From contig NZ_JADNYM010000025.1 in the NCBI RefSeq assembly GCF_015708085.1, forward strand, positions 1-64,000: a DNA stretch of 64,000 bases, given 5' to 3'. The position numbers and the translations under genes were made by a program. Within the stretch, counting starts at the first letter, position 1, and the number at the start of each line of letters is the position of its first letter. Origin of the DNA: Arthrobacter terrae (lineage in GTDB: Bacteria > Actinomycetota > Actinomycetes > Actinomycetales > Micrococcaceae). Positions 7,816 through 16,285 of the stretch are shown here, piece after piece. The notes below the pieces were generated by a model, which was not told where the DNA came from, did no database searches, and saw only the letters and a list, made by a program, of their open reading frames with translations.

Positions 7816-8602
7816 GGGGCGCGGGCAACGGGATAGGCAGTGACCGGACCGGTTACACCCCTGACCCTCTGCCACGCGGCACGTGAGAGATCTAACACTT
7901 CGAGAGCTGGTTCAGGTGCTGTTGGAGACTGCGGCGTAAAGACGCGTCAACATCGGTATCGGGCTGTGTCAAGTGAACCTGGCTCCATGAGGGCAATCTA
8001 AGCGGGACCCACCATGGGGGCGTCCCCAGCAGGCAGCCTCGAAGGCCCTGAGTATGGGTGCCTGGAATACGCTGTTTGAGCGCAGTCGGACACAGATGAG
8101 CAGGTGCTCCACCCAGCGGTAGTGGTTCAGCGTGCGGAACAGGGGGGCGGGGTCGCCTCTAAACGGTCAACGAAGGCAACGGGGGCTGAAACTTGTTCGG
8201 CTAACGGCAGTGGAACGCTGGCCGGCGGGGTTTTTTCGTTGGTGTGCGATCAGGATCAACCCCAATCTCCGGGTCGATGATTTTCGGATTGACGGCATCC
8301 GGACGGGGTGCGTCCTCCGGGTCTGGACCGCGACCGCAGCCTCAATCCTCAAGAACGTAGCCCGCGGCCGCGTAGCCCTCGAAACCATCAGACAAAACTC
8401 AGACACACCATTAGTTCGGCGTAGCGCGTCAGCCCAGCCCACCGGGCGGGTCGGTGCCGGCATCTTTTATCGTTGTCGTGATTGTGCTGGATGATCCGGG
8501 ATCGCTACCCCCGGAAACGGGTCTGACGTATAGTAAGCACACTGACGGTTGATCTTTATTGTCATTGCTGTCTTTTCTGTCGTTCTGGTTGAAGGAGACG
8601 TT
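7816..8602. other. gene-poor stretch
   Basis: No gene that I can support. Frames on both strands lack family motifs, ribosome sites or sensible starts. The GC-rich part from about 8000 to 8430 could hold decayed coding sequence, and a plus-strand frame at 8220-8410 stays open, but I recognise nothing in it. The AT-rich part 8540-8600 with GAAGGAG at 8591-8597 is the leader of the SRPBCC gene. Confidence 0.4.
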
Positions 8603-9532
8603 GTGAGCACGAAGGTTGAGAAAAATATTATGGTGAACGTGCCGGTGAGCGTCGCGTATAACCAGTGGACCCAGTTCGAGGACTTCCCCCACTTCATGGG
8701 TGGGGTGAAAAGCGTGACGCATATCAGCGATGACCGGCTGGAATGGGTTGCTGAGATCGCCGGGGTGCGCCGGAAATGGGAGGCGAAAATTCTGGAGCAG
8801 GTGCCGGACCGTAAGGTGGCCTGGGCAGCAACTGAGGGAGCTACGAACGCCGGTTCCGTATCTTTTGAGGATGTGGGCGGCGGGCAGACCCAAATCCACC
8901 TGTCGCTGGATTACGAGCCGGAGGGGCTGGTGGAGAAGATCGGCGACAAGCTGAACGTGGTGGAGCATCAGGCGGAAGGTGATCTGGACCGGTTCAAGGC
9001 GTTTATCGAGGCGGAGGGGTATGCCACCGGAGCCTGGCGGGGGACGATCAGCGAAGGCACCGCTGCCGCTGGCACGCCCGGTGTGGAGGACGCTAACCAG
9101 TCACGCGGGGACAGCGGCAAGGCCGGGGTATCAGGGAAAGTGGCGGCTGGTATCGGATTGGCGGCTGCTGCAGCTGCCGCTGTCGGGGTAGCTGCCGCCG
9201 CGGCCGGCAAGGACGCGAACGAGAAGACGGAACCGGGTGCTCCCGAGGTTGTTGTGCCCGCCGGGCCGGAGCAGTCCTACGCGGCGACGCCGGGTCATCC
9301 CCTTACGGCTGATGACGCTGTCGTAGGCGGTGAGCCCCTACCCGCGCCTGCGAGTGGGGGATCCGTGGGGCATCCCTTCGACCAGACCAATAGCCTCATC
9401 GACACCGGCGGTGATTCGGATGGCACCGCAGAAAGTGACACCAAAAGTGTGGCAGACCGTGAGGACGCGGACACCGGTACCGGCGTCTTCCCGCCCAGAC
9501 TGCCGGGCGGCAACGTCAGCGGCCACCACTAG
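8603..9532 (+). CDS. SRPBCC (cyclase/dehydrase-like) family protein
   Basis: A 309-residue protein. Residues about 1-145 form an SRPBCC/START-like lipid- or ligand-binding domain, with VEKNIMVNVPVSVAYNQW, FEDFPHFMGGVKSV and the terminal helix DLDRFKAFIEAEG. The rest is a low-complexity tail with an Ala-rich hydrophobic stretch near residues 182-205, which may be a membrane helix, followed by acidic Gly/Pro-rich sequence. The GTG at 8603 is 5 bases from GAAGGAG, which fixes the start. The TAG stop at 9530-9532 lies inside the terminal repeat of the following IS, so the transposon landed exactly at the end of this gene. Confidence 0.75.
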   Translation: MSTKVEKNIMVNVPVSVAYNQWTQFEDFPHFMGGVKSVTHISDDRLEWVAEIAGVRRKWEAKILEQVPDRKVAWAATEGATNAGSVSFEDVGGGQTQIHLSLDYEPEGLVEKIGDKLNVVEHQAEGDLDRFKAFIEAEGYATGAWRGTISEGTAAAGTPGVEDANQSRGDSGKAGVSGKVAAGIGLAAAAAAAVGVAAAAAGKDANEKTEPGAPEVVVPAGPEQSYAATPGHPLTADDAVVGGEPLPAPASGGSVGHPFDQTNSLIDTGGDSDGTAESDTKSVADREDADTGTGVFPPRLPGGNVSGHH

Positions 9533-10582
9533 ATGAGTAATTCCAAGGTGGGTTAGTGGTCGTAGGCGGTTAGTGAGCGGCGGATGGCTTGGCCGATGCG
9601 GTCGTTGTGCCAGATCGCAGCTGTCATAGCCAGCAGGCGTTGAGTGATGCGGGTGATCACGCCGTCTGGTTTTCGACCGCCGTGTTGCTCCAGGTCGAGT
9701 TGGCCTTTGAGGGTGTCGTTGATCGATTCGATGATTTGCCGTAGGGGTTTGAAGAACCGCGACGCTGCCCGCGGTTTTTCGCCCTTACGGGCTGGGCGGA
9801 GCAGTTCCAGCCCTGCCTTCTCCAGGGTCGCTTCGAAGTTGTGGCCGAAGTAGTTCTTGTCCGCGATGACGGTCTGTTTCTGGCCGTCTTCACGCACCGC
9901 TGCCATGGTCGGTGTTCCGGCCAGGACGTCCAGAAAGATTTGGCGTTCATCAGCCTTGGCTCCGGTCAGGGCGTATCCGACAGGAAGGCCGTGCAGCGTG
10001 CAGACCAGATGCAGGCGCAAACCCCAGAAGTACCGGCTGTGCGAAGCGCAGTAACCGTACTCGGCCCAACCGGCTAGATCCGAACGCTTGACGGTGTCCC
10101 TGGAGCGGGCGCATTCGACCGGGGTGGAATCAACGATCCACACATCATCGGAGCAGATACCGCTGCGCTGGCCGAGCATGCCAATGAGCCAGTTCATCGC
10201 CGGTCCAAGCCGGCGCAACCGTTTGTTGTAGCCGGACTGGCCGGGCAGATACGGAAACATTGTGCAAAAGGACCGTCGCGCGTAACGCAGCCATCGGGCC
10301 TCGCTGGTAAAGCCGAGCAAAGCCTGCATCACTGCCAAGGTGATCAGCTCGGCATCGGAGATTCTAGGCATGATCCCGATCCTGGGCCGAGGCGGAACAT
10401 GTTCCGGATAGGCCTTCAACAGATCATCAGCTTCCACATACAATGCAGTAGCAAGGGTGTCCAGATCGGCGTCCACGTGAGCCTCCAAGTTCGACGTTGG
10501 GTAGATAACGCCGATTCTGGACACCCCTGCCCACGATTACACCCCGCCACGCCGAGACGACCCCTTGGAATTACTCATCTAG
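9529..10582. mobile_element. IS982-type insertion sequence with terminal repeats
   Basis: A 20-bp perfect inverted repeat bounds the element: 9529-9548 on the left and 10563-10582 on the right. It encloses one transposase gene on the minus strand. Because the outermost four bases are CTAG, itself a palindrome, they could be either part of the repeat or a 4-bp target duplication. If CTAG was duplicated, the element runs 9533-10578. The element looks intact and possibly active. Confidence 0.85.
9553..10524 (-). CDS. IS982 family transposase
   Basis: A 323-residue DDE transposase. The first catalytic Asp is in WIVDSTPVECAR, followed by SDLAGWAEYGYCASHSRYFWG, the IS982 hallmark. The second Asp is likely in KADERQ or VIADKNYFG, and the Glu in the helix LRQIIESINDTLKGQLDLE. 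Length and order match complete IS982 family transposases. The ATG at 10524 gives an N-terminus of about 16 residues beyond the usual family start, so a GTG near 10476 (before DADLDTLA) is an alternative. The gene occupies nearly the whole element and no frameshift is visible. Confidence 0.85.
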   Translation of the reverse strand: MSRIGVIYPTSNLEAHVDADLDTLATALYVEADDLLKAYPEHVPPRPRIGIMPRISDAELITLAVMQALLGFTSEARWLRYARRSFCTMFPYLPGQSGYNKRLRRLGPAMNWLIGMLGQRSGICSDDVWIVDSTPVECARSRDTVKRSDLAGWAEYGYCASHSRYFWGLRLHLVCTLHGLPVGYALTGAKADERQIFLDVLAGTPTMAAVREDGQKQTVIADKNYFGHNFEATLEKAGLELLRPARKGEKPRAASRFFKPLRQIIESINDTLKGQLDLEQHGGRKPDGVITRITQRLLAMTAAIWHNDRIGQAIRRSLTAYDH

Positions 10583-10771
10583 GGAGCAGGGTGTGCCCGG
10601 CACGTGATGGGCACATGTCTTCGGAGCGGCGGCCAACAACGGCCGCCGCTCCAACGCATACCAGGGTTGTCGCTGTGCTTCGCCAGGGTGCACAGCTCCA
10701 CTGCCCGGCACCAGCGCTCCGGGACCCGAAGCATGGCCACATGGACCGGTGTGGGTTCTGCGGGCAGGGGG

Positions 10772-11035
10772 TTACCGGTGTCGCTGCTTGGTGATCAGTC
10801 CCCAGATAAGCAGGAGCACAATGGAGCCGGCGATAGCGAGCAGCCAGGTCTGCAGTGAGAAGAAGTCCTGCAGGTGTGCACCGAAGGCCAGGCCACCTAG
10901 CCAGCCGCCCAGGAGCGCTCCGATGACTCCCACAATCATGGTCTTGATAATGCCGCCGCCTTGACGGCCGGGAAGTATCAGTTTGGCAATGGCTCCGGCG
11001 ATAAGTCCGAGCACAAGAAAAGCAAAAAATCCCAC
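10772..11035 (-). CDS. GlsB/YeaQ/YmgE family stress-response membrane protein
   Basis: An 87-residue inner-membrane protein. It has the family pattern FLVLGLIAGAIAKLILPGRQGGG, then MIVGVIGALLGGWLGGL, then a last membrane segment LLAIAGSIVLLLIWGLI. These transglycosylase-associated-type proteins respond to envelope stress; their exact function is not known. A GTG at 11035 lies 8 bases after AAAAGGAGA and matches the usual family start better than the in-frame ATG at 11062, so I take the shorter form. Confidence 0.85.
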   Translation of the reverse strand: MGFFAFLVLGLIAGAIAKLILPGRQGGGIIKTMIVGVIGALLGGWLGGLAFGAHLQDFFSLQTWLLAIAGSIVLLLIWGLITKQRHR

Positions 11036-11335
11036 TATGTATCTCCTTTTAAGGGCTTCCATCACGAAAGACCCGCTAACTGCGCGATGGGAGCCAAACC
11101 TCGGTGCTGGCTCCCGAAAATGGTGTCCACTGCTCACCTGAGTCTGCGGGGCACCTCAAGACGCCATGGATTCAAGCTCACGAGTTGGTGTGGTACCAGC
11201 GGCAGCCGGACGCCGTCCTGGCGACCGACGAGAGCATCGTAAGCATCCTTACAATATAATCATAAGCATGGTTATTATAATGAAGCCAACGTTTTCAGTT
11301 CCAGACCAGCAACAAACCTTCGAAAGAGAGTGACG

Positions 11336-12160
11336 ATGACGGAGAACCCATTGACGCCAAACGCGCAGACCCCTTCTCACCGGGCCACCGCCCAAACAGC
11401 CGGGACCGGCTCCACCACAGAGGCTGCCAAGACCGAGGCGACGGATGTGGCCCAGGTGACTGCAGAGTCTGCAGGTCATGTGGCTGCGACGGTGAAGGAT
11501 GAGACGGCCCACGTCGCGTCGGAAGTAGGGTCCCAGGCCAAAGACCTTTTGACACAGATGCGCACCGAACTGGGGGATCAGGCCGACACTCAGCAGCAGC
11601 GACTGGCCGGGGGGTTGCGCTCTGTGGCCGATGAACTCCATTCCATGGTTGAGTCTTCCGAGCAGAGCGGAATGGCCAGTGATCTGGTGCGCCAGGGTGC
11701 GGACAGGTCCGCTTCTGCGGCTTCCTGGCTGGAAGGACGGGATTCAGCGGCCTTGCTTGAGGAAGTGCGCGGTTTCGCCCGCCAGCGGCCGGTAGCGTTT
11801 CTAGCTCTCGCTGCCGGGGTCGGCATCCTCGCCGGCCGGCTAACGCGAGGTCTGAGCGCGGGAACTCCCAGTAAAGGGGCTACCAACTCCGCGGCACCGG
11901 ATAACTCCGCGGCACCGGTCCCTGTTGTCCCTGTTGTACCTGTTTCGCCGGCCCCTGTTGTGCCTGTTTCGCCGGCCCCTGTTGTGCCTGTTTCGCCGGT
12001 TCCTGCATCTATGCCGGTGCAGCCCTATGGCTCCGGTGACGTGTACGCGGAGCCCACACTTGCACCGGGGGAGCCCCCAATTTCTACAACAGCCCTGCCC
12101 GGGACGCCGGGTTACCTGGCTCCCGCGACGGAGCCCCTGCCGGATAACGGACGGTACTGA
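11336..12160 (+). CDS. membrane-anchored protein of the holin-X/DUF3618 operon
   Basis: A 274-residue protein. The first 150 residues are helical, rich in Ala, Glu and Thr, and resemble the amphipathic repeats of late-embryogenesis-like and DUF3618-type proteins. One membrane segment follows at about residues 157-175 (RPVAFLALAAGVGILAG). The C-terminal third is a Pro/Val-rich outer or inner tail containing VVPVSPAP repeats. The ATG at 11336 has an AGAGAG ribosome site; a GTG at 11330 is an alternative. Its stop overlaps the next start (TGATG), so it is translationally coupled to the holin-X gene. It probably acts at the envelope; no enzyme motif is seen. Confidence 0.65.
   Translation: MTENPLTPNAQTPSHRATAQTAGTGSTTEAAKTEATDVAQVTAESAGHVAATVKDETAHVASEVGSQAKDLLTQMRTELGDQADTQQQRLAGGLRSVADELHSMVESSEQSGMASDLVRQGADRSASAASWLEGRDSAALLEEVRGFARQRPVAFLALAAGVGILAGRLTRGLSAGTPSKGATNSAAPDNSAAPVPVVPVVPVSPAPVVPVSPAPVVPVSPVPASMPVQPYGSGDVYAEPTLAPGEPPISTTALPGTPGYLAPATEPLPDNGRY
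11926..12000 (+). repeat. 24-bp in-gene tandem repeat
   Basis: About three head-to-tail copies of a 24-base unit containing CCTGTTTCGCCGGCCCCTGT encode the VVPVSPAP repeats of the preceding gene's Pro-rich tail. The copies are nearly identical in DNA as well as protein, which points to recent slippage or expansion. Confidence 0.75.
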
Positions 12161-12585
12161 TGAGCAGCGAACTACCGCACACCCCCGCCGAAGAGAAAGC
12201 TGCCACCACGTCTCTGGGTGACTTGCTCGGTCAGGTCACCGGTGATGTCTCGACTCTGATGCGCCAGGAAGTGGAGCTGGCCAAGGTCGAGCTGAAACAA
12301 TCAGCGACCCGGGCAGGAAAGGGCGCCGGTCTGCTTGCCGGCGCCTCGGAAGCGGCACGCTTCACCCTGCTTTTCCTCTCCCTGGCCCTGTGGTGGGCGC
12401 TGGGCGCCTACCTCACCGGGCTCGGCTGGTCCGCGGTGATCGTCGCCGTCATCTGGGGCATCATCGCCGCGGTGCTGGCCGCCAAGGGCCGCAAGGAGAT
12501 GCAGGCTATCAAGGGTCTGCCCAAAACGACGCAGACCCTGCAGGAAATCCCCGAAACTCTGAAACCAAGCGAGGAACCACGATGA
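12160..12585 (+). CDS. holin-X (DUF1469-type) membrane protein
   Basis: A 141-residue protein of the actinobacterial putative holin-X family (often called phage holin family protein). The cytoplasmic N-part carries the family segment LGQVTGDVSTLMRQEVELAKVEL near residues 22-45. Two membrane helices follow, FTLLFLSLALWWALGAYL and AVIVAVIWGIIAAVLA, then a polar tail. Despite the name there is no phage context; these proteins sit in conserved envelope operons. The ATG overlaps the preceding stop, and its own stop overlaps the DUF3618 start by ATGA. Confidence 0.85.
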   Translation: MSSELPHTPAEEKAATTSLGDLLGQVTGDVSTLMRQEVELAKVELKQSATRAGKGAGLLAGASEAARFTLLFLSLALWWALGAYLTGLGWSAVIVAVIWGIIAAVLAAKGRKEMQAIKGLPKTTQTLQEIPETLKPSEEPR

Positions 12586-13190
12586 GCGAAAACCCAGAAG
12601 TCCTGCGAGCCAACATAGAACAAACCCGCGCCGCCCTGAGCGCCAACGTCGACGCCCTGGCCGATAAAGTCAGCCCGTCGCACATCGTGGACCGGCAGAC
12701 CGAGAAGGTCAAGGAAAACGTCCGCGGCGCCGTGACCGGGCTCAAAGACCGCGTCATGGGCGCTGCCGACCACGTCGGGACTACGGCACACTCGGCCGTT
12801 TCCGGAGTAGGTGACACCCTCTCCGACACCGGGGAAGCAATCGGAGATGCCCCGCACCGGGTCGCGTCCAAAGCCCAAGGCAACCCGCTGGCAGCGGGCC
12901 TGATTGCCTTCGGGGCCGGAATGCTGATTGCTTCTCTGATCCCGGCGTCGCAGAAGGAACGTGAAGCTGCCGAGGCCATCAAAGATGCCGCCGCCCCCCT
13001 GACCGCGCATTTGGGTGAGGCTGCGAAAGACGTCGCGCAGGGACTGCAGGAACCGGCACAGGAAGCCATGGAAAGTCTGAAGTCCACCGTGTCCGATGCT
13101 GCCGGGCACGTCAAGGACGAAAGCCAGTCCGCTGCGGGCGACGTCACCGACCGGGCAGCAGAAGCCAAAGACAACGTGCAAAACGACTAG
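12582..13190 (+). CDS. DUF3618 domain protein
   Basis: A 202-residue protein. The N-terminal 45 residues are the DUF3618 motif (PEVLRANIEQTRAALSANVD, ALADKVSP). A membrane segment lies at about residues 103-122 (NPLAAGLIAFGAGMLIASLI). The rest is long amphipathic helix rich in Ala, Glu, Lys and Asp. The gene overlaps the holin-X gene by ATGA and ends the three-gene operon. These operons are widespread in Actinobacteria and are thought to support the envelope under stress; a direct function has not been assigned. Confidence 0.85.
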   Translation: MSENPEVLRANIEQTRAALSANVDALADKVSPSHIVDRQTEKVKENVRGAVTGLKDRVMGAADHVGTTAHSAVSGVGDTLSDTGEAIGDAPHRVASKAQGNPLAAGLIAFGAGMLIASLIPASQKEREAAEAIKDAAAPLTAHLGEAAKDVAQGLQEPAQEAMESLKSTVSDAAGHVKDESQSAAGDVTDRAAEAKDNVQND

Positions 13191-13458
13191 GTCCTCAACG
13201 ATGTCCGGCGGTTGTGTCCGTGTACTTTCAGGCGCAGCCGCCGGACCTCCTTGTGGAAAGCAGGACCACTGGGATGAAAAGGCGAACCCTTCCCGCGGTG
13301 AGGTTGGGCAGCATTACCGCGCTGGAGGACACGATGCGCAGGACACCGAACGAGGGAAGAAACCACGCACGGTACACCGGACCCCTCTCAGGGGAACGAC
13401 CTCTCCCGGGACAGGCCCCGGGTAATACCGTGGTGGGACCGGACCTGGGTGTGAGTCA

Positions 13459-14019
13459 GTGAGAGCCGGCCCAGAACGGACACCTGCTAAGGTGCCGCCG
13501 GGACCGGCGACGGAGCGCGCTACGGAACTTGATTCTTGGCCCACCACACGGCTGCTGATCACCGCTGGTCGGCACGTGGAATACCTCGGCAACCAGATCC
13601 TGGCGCCCCTGAACCTGACCATGTCGTCATTTACAGCCCTGATATCCCTCAACACGGCCGGTCCGCTATCTCAATCAGCACTAGCCGGCAGCCTCCGAAT
13701 CCGGGCCCAAACAGTGGGCAAAATTCTTCAGGGCATGGAAAACGAAGGATTCATCACCAGGAACAGGGGAGTTTCCGATCGGCGCAGCACCAAAGTCGCG
13801 CTCACCGACACCGGCAGACAAGCCCTGCAAAACGCTCAGAAAGCCGTAAACGACCTGTCACTGGAAAATACCGACGGATCAGCGGAACTGCGTTTACTGC
13901 TCAAAGACTTGATAACGGACATCCCCGCAACGGACACCAACCCACGGTCCAACCCCGGCCATGTGGATCCCGGCAGTGAACCCGGGCAGCGGAATGAGTG
14001 CGCTTTTCCTGATATCTGA
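13459..14019 (+). CDS. MarR family transcriptional regulator
   Basis: A 186-residue winged-helix regulator. The wHTH covers about residues 55-125, with LNLTMSSFTALISLN, LSQSALAGSLRIRAQTVGKILQGMENEGFI and the wing RGVSDRRSTKVALTDTGR. The first 25 residues and the last 40 (Asn/Pro/Asp-rich) are low in structure. GTG at 13459 is the start that keeps the dimerisation helix intact; no strong ribosome site is seen. Nearby candidate targets are the divergent or convergent membrane-protein genes, but no operator was identified. Confidence 0.8.
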   Translation: MRAGPERTPAKVPPGPATERATELDSWPTTRLLITAGRHVEYLGNQILAPLNLTMSSFTALISLNTAGPLSQSALAGSLRIRAQTVGKILQGMENEGFITRNRGVSDRRSTKVALTDTGRQALQNAQKAVNDLSLENTDGSAELRLLLKDLITDIPATDTNPRSNPGHVDPGSEPGQRNECAFPDI

Positions 14020-14055
14020 CGCCGTGGGGGTTTGGTGTCAGGCGAACAGCGGGCT

Positions 14056-14763
14056 TTAGTGGCCGTCGTGCGGATGGGTTGGTGGTATCCGGGCGGTGGT
14101 GTAAGCGGGTGCTCTCAGGTTCGTAGCCCAGTTGTAGGTCCCGGCGCCGGGCAGGGGATGGGTAGTGGGGTCGAAGCGGGTCTTGGTGTCGGTTATCTCG
14201 GGGTCGGTGGCCAGGCTAAGGGTACCGAACCGGGTCCATGGACCCGTGGGGGTTCCATGGTAGAGCCCAAGGATCCAGGTCCCGGCGCCCAGGGCCTTCT
14301 GGAAGACCTCAGGCGAGGCAGGAAGACGCATACCGGTCCCGTCTGCGTGGGCTGCTAGAAGGACCGGGCCGTTGGTTCCTTTGAAGGGCATGAGTGAGGA
14401 GAAGGCGCTGGTGCCGGCGTGGCGGCGCGGGAGAAGGAGCCAGCGACCGGCCCGTGACATCCCAGTGGAGGCGAGCAGGAGATCGAAGTGGCCTGTCGCC
14501 GTGGTGATGCGCAGTGCCAAGCCAAGGATGTCGGGACATCCGGGAGGCGTGCCGAGGGATCGAGACAGCCGTCCTGTGACGGCGCCAGTGCCGGGGGAAT
14601 CGATCCACCGGATCCCGCTGCCGGTGCTGGTGGGGGACCGTTCGACCGTTCCGGTCAGGGCCACCCCGGCGGGGTGGATGGGCCGGTCGGGCCGCAGGGC
14701 TTTTACGCCCCTAAAGAGTGCCGCGAATCCCAGTCCGGCGGCACCGCTGATGGAGGGTTTCAT
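14056..14763 (-). CDS. conserved actinobacterial protein of unknown function
   Basis: A 235-residue protein. The sequence has an ordered, enzyme-like look (IRWIDSPGTGAVTGRLSRS, then FDLLLASTGMSRAGRWLLLP, then PVLLAAHADG, then GPWTRFGTLSLA). I have seen this pattern in actinobacterial proteins of about this length that carry inconsistent names, including phosphodiesterase and catalase-like. I cannot identify catalytic residues and assign no activity. The start is an ATG with GAGGATGAG just upstream. It is read in the same direction as the membrane-protein gene at 14976-15521, with a 212-base gap. Confidence 0.55.
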   Translation of the reverse strand: MKPSISGAAGLGFAALFRGVKALRPDRPIHPAGVALTGTVERSPTSTGSGIRWIDSPGTGAVTGRLSRSLGTPPGCPDILGLALRITTATGHFDLLLASTGMSRAGRWLLLPRRHAGTSAFSSLMPFKGTNGPVLLAAHADGTGMRLPASPEVFQKALGAGTWILGLYHGTPTGPWTRFGTLSLATDPEITDTKTRFDPTTHPLPGAGTYNWATNLRAPAYTTARIPPTHPHDGH

Positions 14764-14975
14764 GCTGTCTCATCCTCAGACGTAGGCCCGTTTTCCACTG
14801 CTGTTTCGCTTCCGGTCGTTGGGAACAGGAAGGGCGGTTCCGTGGTTCAAGAGAGAAGAACCCGGGTCTGGTTTTCCCCGAACCGGGACCTTTCTCCGGC
14901 GCGGCCGGTGCTGTTTTCGGGGTAATGGTCAGGGTGCCCGTGTCCGCGCCGGAGTTAAGAGGGCCGTTCTTCTGT

Positions 14976-15521
14976 TCAGGTGTGCTTTTTAAGGAGACCC
15001 TGGACGACATTTCTTGGGCGTTGCATCTCTCCGTGCTGGGCTCCGAGCGCGATGACGGCACCGGCGAAAGCCGGGACAGTCCACTGCAGTATCCGCAACT
15101 GGTTCTGGGCCTTTTTGAGCTCCTCGGGCGCCCCGGCGCGAGGCTCCGTGGCGCCTTCTGCGCCGGCTCCGGATAGCTCGTTGACTTTCTTCCCGAGGAT
15201 CCCGGCGTACAGGGTGACCCCCGCCCCGAGGAAGGTCACGGCCGTCTTGATGACCGTGAGCCCGGTAGCGCCGGCCTGGCCGGTTATGCGTCCTTTGTTC
15301 CCGGCGATGACGGCCAGGCCGGCAAGGGCGTGGGCGGCGAACGCACCGGTCTGCACCGGGGCCCATTTGCCCCACCCCAGACTGGAGAGGCGGGTCCGTT
15401 CGGCGGGGTCTTTTGCACCCGCTGCGGCGCCGTTGAGGCCGACGGCTCCCATCAGGGAACCGCCGAACCATGCCGCGGCACTCAAATCGTGGATTGAACG
15501 AGCAAACAGATTTCCTGCCAT
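14976..15521 (-). CDS. four-helix membrane protein of unknown function
   Basis: A 181-residue protein with four hydrophobic stretches: about residues 13-30 (AAWFGGSLMGAVGLNGAAAG), 56-72, 83-105 (TVIKTAVTFLGAGVTLYAG) and 147-163. MAGNLFARSIHDLSAAAWFGG resembles small actinobacterial membrane proteins seen beside stress and envelope genes, but no family name can be given. The ATG at 15521 follows GAGGAG by 7 bases, which rules out the longer frame upstream. The loop between helices 3 and 4 is rich in Glu and Gly. Confidence 0.65.
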   Translation of the reverse strand: MAGNLFARSIHDLSAAAWFGGSLMGAVGLNGAAAGAKDPAERTRLSSLGWGKWAPVQTGAFAAHALAGLAVIAGNKGRITGQAGATGLTVIKTAVTFLGAGVTLYAGILGKKVNELSGAGAEGATEPRAGAPEELKKAQNQLRILQWTVPAFAGAVIALGAQHGEMQRPRNVVQGLLKKHT

Positions 15522-15784
15522 GATGCATCTCCTCGAACTCCGGGGTCTTCGCGTCACCTCGGGTGCAGCGCAAGACCAGGTCTGGTGCACGGATTTGCCC
15601 ACCGTGGAGGCCAGCGCGGACCTCCAGTGGAAAGTGTACTTACTGTTCTGCCTCCCGGCCACTATTGCTCCAAGCCCCGTAAGGGGTAACGGTGGAATTT
15701 TAGCCAGAGGAAGAGCCAACGCCTTCACACCACCGTTTTCCGGAAAGCTTCGCCCGTGGGGCTCACCATTGGGAGAATGGCCTC

Positions 15785-16166
15785 ATGACACGTGCCGATG
15801 TTGCTCTTCCTCGTGGTTATGCTCAATACACTCAAGCGCCGGGTCCGTGATGCCAGGATCCAAGCGCAGCGCGCCGTCAACACCGAGCTGATTGAGCTGT
15901 ACTGGAATATAGGGAACGAAATCCTCACACAGCAGGACCGGCAGGGGTGGGGAACAGGCGTTGTGAAGCAGCTGGCCGCTGACCTGCGTGCGGAGTTTCC
16001 GGAGATGGAAGGTCTCTCCCCGAGCAATCTGCAGTAAATGCGCGCCTTCGCCGCTGCATGGCATAGTTCGGAACCAATTTCCCAGCAGCCTGCTGGGAAA
16101 TTGCCGTGGGGCCACATGCTAGAGAACTTCCATGCCGCGATTCCTTCCTGGATCGACGCCCATTAG
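15785..16166 (+). pseudogene. DUF1016 (YhcG-type) nuclease gene, truncated and frameshifted
   Basis: The likely original start is the ATG at 15785 (MTRADVALPRGYAQY). A frameshift near 15825 moves the reading to the frame with TLKRRVRDARIQAQRAVN, ELYWNIGNEILTQQ and DLRAEFPEMEGLSPSNLQ. The next codon should be Tyr (NLQYMRAFAAAW) but is TAA at 16035-16037. After it MRAFAAAWHSSEPIS continues in frame to a TAG at 16164-16166. The C-terminal PDDEXK nuclease domain is gone. It is a decayed paralog of the intact gene at 27574-28620. It contains a perfect palindrome at 16076-16102. Confidence 0.8.
16076..16102. repeat. 13-bp-arm palindrome inside DUF1016 pseudogene
   Basis: Arms 16076-16088 and 16090-16102 are perfect reverse complements with a one-base centre. 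It falls in the codons just before the LPW motif, the same place as the palindrome at 28294-28322 in the intact paralog, although the two sequences differ. Confidence 0.85.
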
Positions 16167-16285
16167 GTGCGTGGGGCAGTACTCGTGGCGGGTTACTTCT
16201 GATAGAACTACTCGGACTATGGCCGCCGATGCGCATCTAAGTGGGATACTGCCTACGAGCTGTTATTCATTACTAAAGGAGCAAC

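Noticed and set aside
8132-8494. Plus-strand frame in the 7.8-8.6 kb gap
   Set aside because: No recognisable motif, start or ribosome site; it may be old decayed coding sequence but cannot be called.
12160-12585. Prophage holin interpretation of the holin-X protein
   Set aside because: Neighbours are a DUF3618 protein and an anchored helical protein with overlapping genes, a known cellular envelope operon, and there are no phage structural or lysis genes.
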